Origin: Paracoccus sp. (in: a-proteobacteria)
GTDB lineage: Bacteria; Pseudomonadota; Alphaproteobacteria; Rhodobacterales; Rhodobacteraceae
Direction of reading: 5' to 3'
Assembly: GCA_031178645.1 (NCBI GenBank)
Contig: JAPSIP010000071.1
Span: 1 to 7,567 of the forward strand
Length of the DNA stretch: 7,567 nt
Shown here: one piece after another, positions 6,342 to 7,567 of the stretch
How positions within the stretch are numbered: position 1 is the first letter of the stretch
Layout of the letters: every line of letters begins with the position of its first letter
Translations under genes and position numbers: made by a program
Notes under the pieces: model-generated
Seen by the model: the letters and a program-made list of their open reading frames with translations, nothing else
Databases searched by the model: none
What the model was told of the DNA's origin: nothing

Positions 6342-7502
6342 TCACATTGCAGCCTCGAACAGGGCACGGGTGTTCTGGGGTGTCATGGCGACCGGGTTGC
6401 CGCCGCAGGAGGGGTCTTCCAAGGCCATGACGGTTAGTTCGTCCAGCCGGTCGGCCTGAACACCCATCGCCGTAAGGCCGCTGGGGATGCCCAGTTCCGA
6501 AGACAGCGCAACGATCCGTTCGCGAAAGCCGTCGAAGCCGCCGGCAATGCCCAGATAGGCAGCGGCGGCATTGATCCGATCCTCGATGGCCGGGCGGTTG
6601 AAGTCCAGGACGGCAGGCATCACCACGGCATTGGTGGTGCCGTGATGGGTGCCATAGACGGCGCCGACCGGGTGGGACAGCGAATGGATCGCGCCCAAAC
6701 CTTTCTGGAAAGCCACCGCGCCCATCAATGCCGCGCTCATCATGTGGGCGCGGGCGGTCAGGTTGGCGGGGTCGCGATAGACAACGGGCAGGTTTTCGAA
6801 GACCAGCCGCATCCCTTCAAGGGCAATCCCTTGGCTCATCGGATGGTAATGGGGCGATGAATAGGCCTCGAGGCAATGCGCCAGGGCGTCCATGCCCGTG
6901 CCTGCGGTGATGAAAGGGGGCATCCCCACCGTCAGTTCCGGGTCGCAGATGGTCACCATGGGCATCAGCCGGGGGTGGAAGATGATCTTCTTGCGATACG
7001 TCGCGGAATTGGTCAGCACGCCCGCGCGCCCCACCTCGCTGCCGGTCCCGGCCGTGGTGGGCACGGCGACGATGGGCGCGATGGCCTCGGCATCGGCGCG
7101 GGTGAACCAGTCGTCCACATCCTCCAGATCCCAGACGGACAGGTCGGGACGCTGCCCGGCCATCAGCGCGATCATCTTGCCCAGGTCCAGGGCCGAGCCG
7201 CCGCCGAAGCAGATCACCCCGTCATGCGCGCCTGCCCGGTAGGCCGCGATGCCCGCCTGCATGTTCGCCTCGGTCGGGTTGGGGTCCACGTCGGAAAAGA
7301 CCGCGCGGCCAAGCCCCGCGCCGTCCAGGACATCCAGGGCGGCGGCGGTGATGGGCAGCGAGACCAAGGCCTTGTCGGTGACCAGCAGCGGGCGGGTGAT
7401 GCCTGCGGCCCTGGCATGGTCGGCCAGTTCCGAAATCCGACCCGCGCCGAACTTGATGGCGGTCGGATAGGACCAGTTTCGGTTGGGGACATCAAAGCTC
7501 AT
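6342..7502 (-). CDS. Iron-containing (group III) alcohol dehydrogenase
   Basis: A complete cytoplasmic dehydrogenase of 386 residues, the usual family length, that interconverts a primary alcohol and an aldehyde with NAD(P). The N-terminal nucleotide-binding domain carries GGGSALDLGK (100-109) and PTTAGTGSEV (148-157). The C-terminal helical domain carries the divalent-metal ligands, judged by spacing against E. coli FucO: Asp205 and His209 in GMDALAH, His273 in AIHSLSH, and His287 in THHGTTN. His277 matches the conserved catalytic His. All key residues are present, so the enzyme should be active. The ATG is preceded at six bases by AAGGG. The start lies one base after the stop of another minus-strand frame (TGA-C-ATG), indicating translational coupling in an operon whose earlier genes are outside the window. 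Substrate is not predictable. Confidence 0.95.
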   Translation of the reverse strand: MSFDVPNRNWSYPTAIKFGAGRISELADHARAAGITRPLLVTDKALVSLPITAAALDVLDGAGLGRAVFSDVDPNPTEANMQAGIAAYRAGAHDGVICFGGGSALDLGKMIALMAGQRPDLSVWDLEDVDDWFTRADAEAIAPIVAVPTTAGTGSEVGRAGVLTNSATYRKKIIFHPRLMPMVTICDPELTVGMPPFITAGTGMDALAHCLEAYSSPHYHPMSQGIALEGMRLVFENLPVVYRDPANLTARAHMMSAALMGAVAFQKGLGAIHSLSHPVGAVYGTHHGTTNAVVMPAVLDFNRPAIEDRINAAAAYLGIAGGFDGFRERIVALSSELGIPSGLTAMGVQADRLDELTVMALEDPSCGGNPVAMTPQNTRALFEAAM

Positions 7503-7503
7503 G

Positions 7504-7566
7504 TCACGCCCTTTTCAGGTGATAGGATTTCGGGCGGGTCACGGAAAGGTAACCCAGATAGGACAG
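7504..7566 (-). CDS. 3' end of an unidentified gene upstream of the alcohol dehydrogenase
   Basis: A minus-strand frame is open from the right edge and ends in TGA at 7506-7504, one base before the dehydrogenase ATG. The 20 visible codons favour G or C at the third position and encode a tail ending in GYLSVTRPKSYHLKRA. The close spacing is typical of operon partners. An aldehyde dehydrogenase would be a natural partner and such enzymes often end with a Tyr/Val/Lys-rich strand, but too little is visible to name the family. Confidence 0.5.
   Translation of the reverse strand: MSYLGYLSVTRPKSYHLKRA
7509..7513 (-). promoter_or_regulatory. Ribosome binding site of the alcohol dehydrogenase
   Basis: AAGGG on the minus strand lies six bases before the ATG, inside the last codons of the upstream frame, consistent with coupled translation. 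Confidence 0.5.
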
Positions 7567-7567
7567 G

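Noticed and set aside
6142..6345. 67-codon minus-strand frame overlapping the dehydrogenase stop
   Set aside because: Codon use is unlike its neighbours, it runs through a strong hairpin, lacks a good ribosome binding site and has no recognisable motif.

Overview
The window is GC-rich with strong G/C third-position codon bias and reads like an alphaproteobacterial chromosome. Rhodobacterales (Paracoccus-like) is my best guess, based on composition and protein flavour only; no marker gene is present to prove it. Nothing points to a phage, plasmid backbone, CRISPR array, tRNA or rRNA.

Layout. At the left edge, on the + strand, is the 3' portion of a NeuD/PglD-type hexapeptide acyltransferase of the surface-glycan kind; its 5' end lies outside the window. 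It converges, across a short AT-rich gap, on the dominant feature: a ~4.2 kb minus-strand gene for a giant modular protein. This protein has an N-terminal N,N-dimethylformamidase large-subunit-like domain, an Ig-like domain, and a tandem array of three DUF4082 modules alternating with two calcium-type cadherin modules. Just upstream, on the same strand and 40 bp away, is a CobW/COG0523 GTPase (metal chaperone family). About 400 bp further upstream, still on the minus strand, is a group III iron-dependent alcohol dehydrogenase. Its ATG lies one base after the stop of another minus-strand frame that runs off the right edge.

How the genes may work together. The cobW-like gene and the giant gene look like one transcription unit. 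Characterised dimethylformamidase is a mononuclear-iron enzyme with a Tyr/Tyr/carboxylate site, and plausible equivalents of its key residues are visible here. A metallochaperone dedicated to this enzyme is therefore an attractive but unproven idea. The alcohol dehydrogenase probably belongs to a separate operon shared with the partial gene at the right edge, and it is followed by a strong GC hairpin. The ~400 bp gap between the dehydrogenase and cobW holds no convincing gene, but it has a 13-bp inverted repeat and several hairpins, and presumably carries the cobW promoter.

The most interesting object is the chaperone plus modular amidohydrolase pair. Its substrate and cellular location are unknown from sequence.
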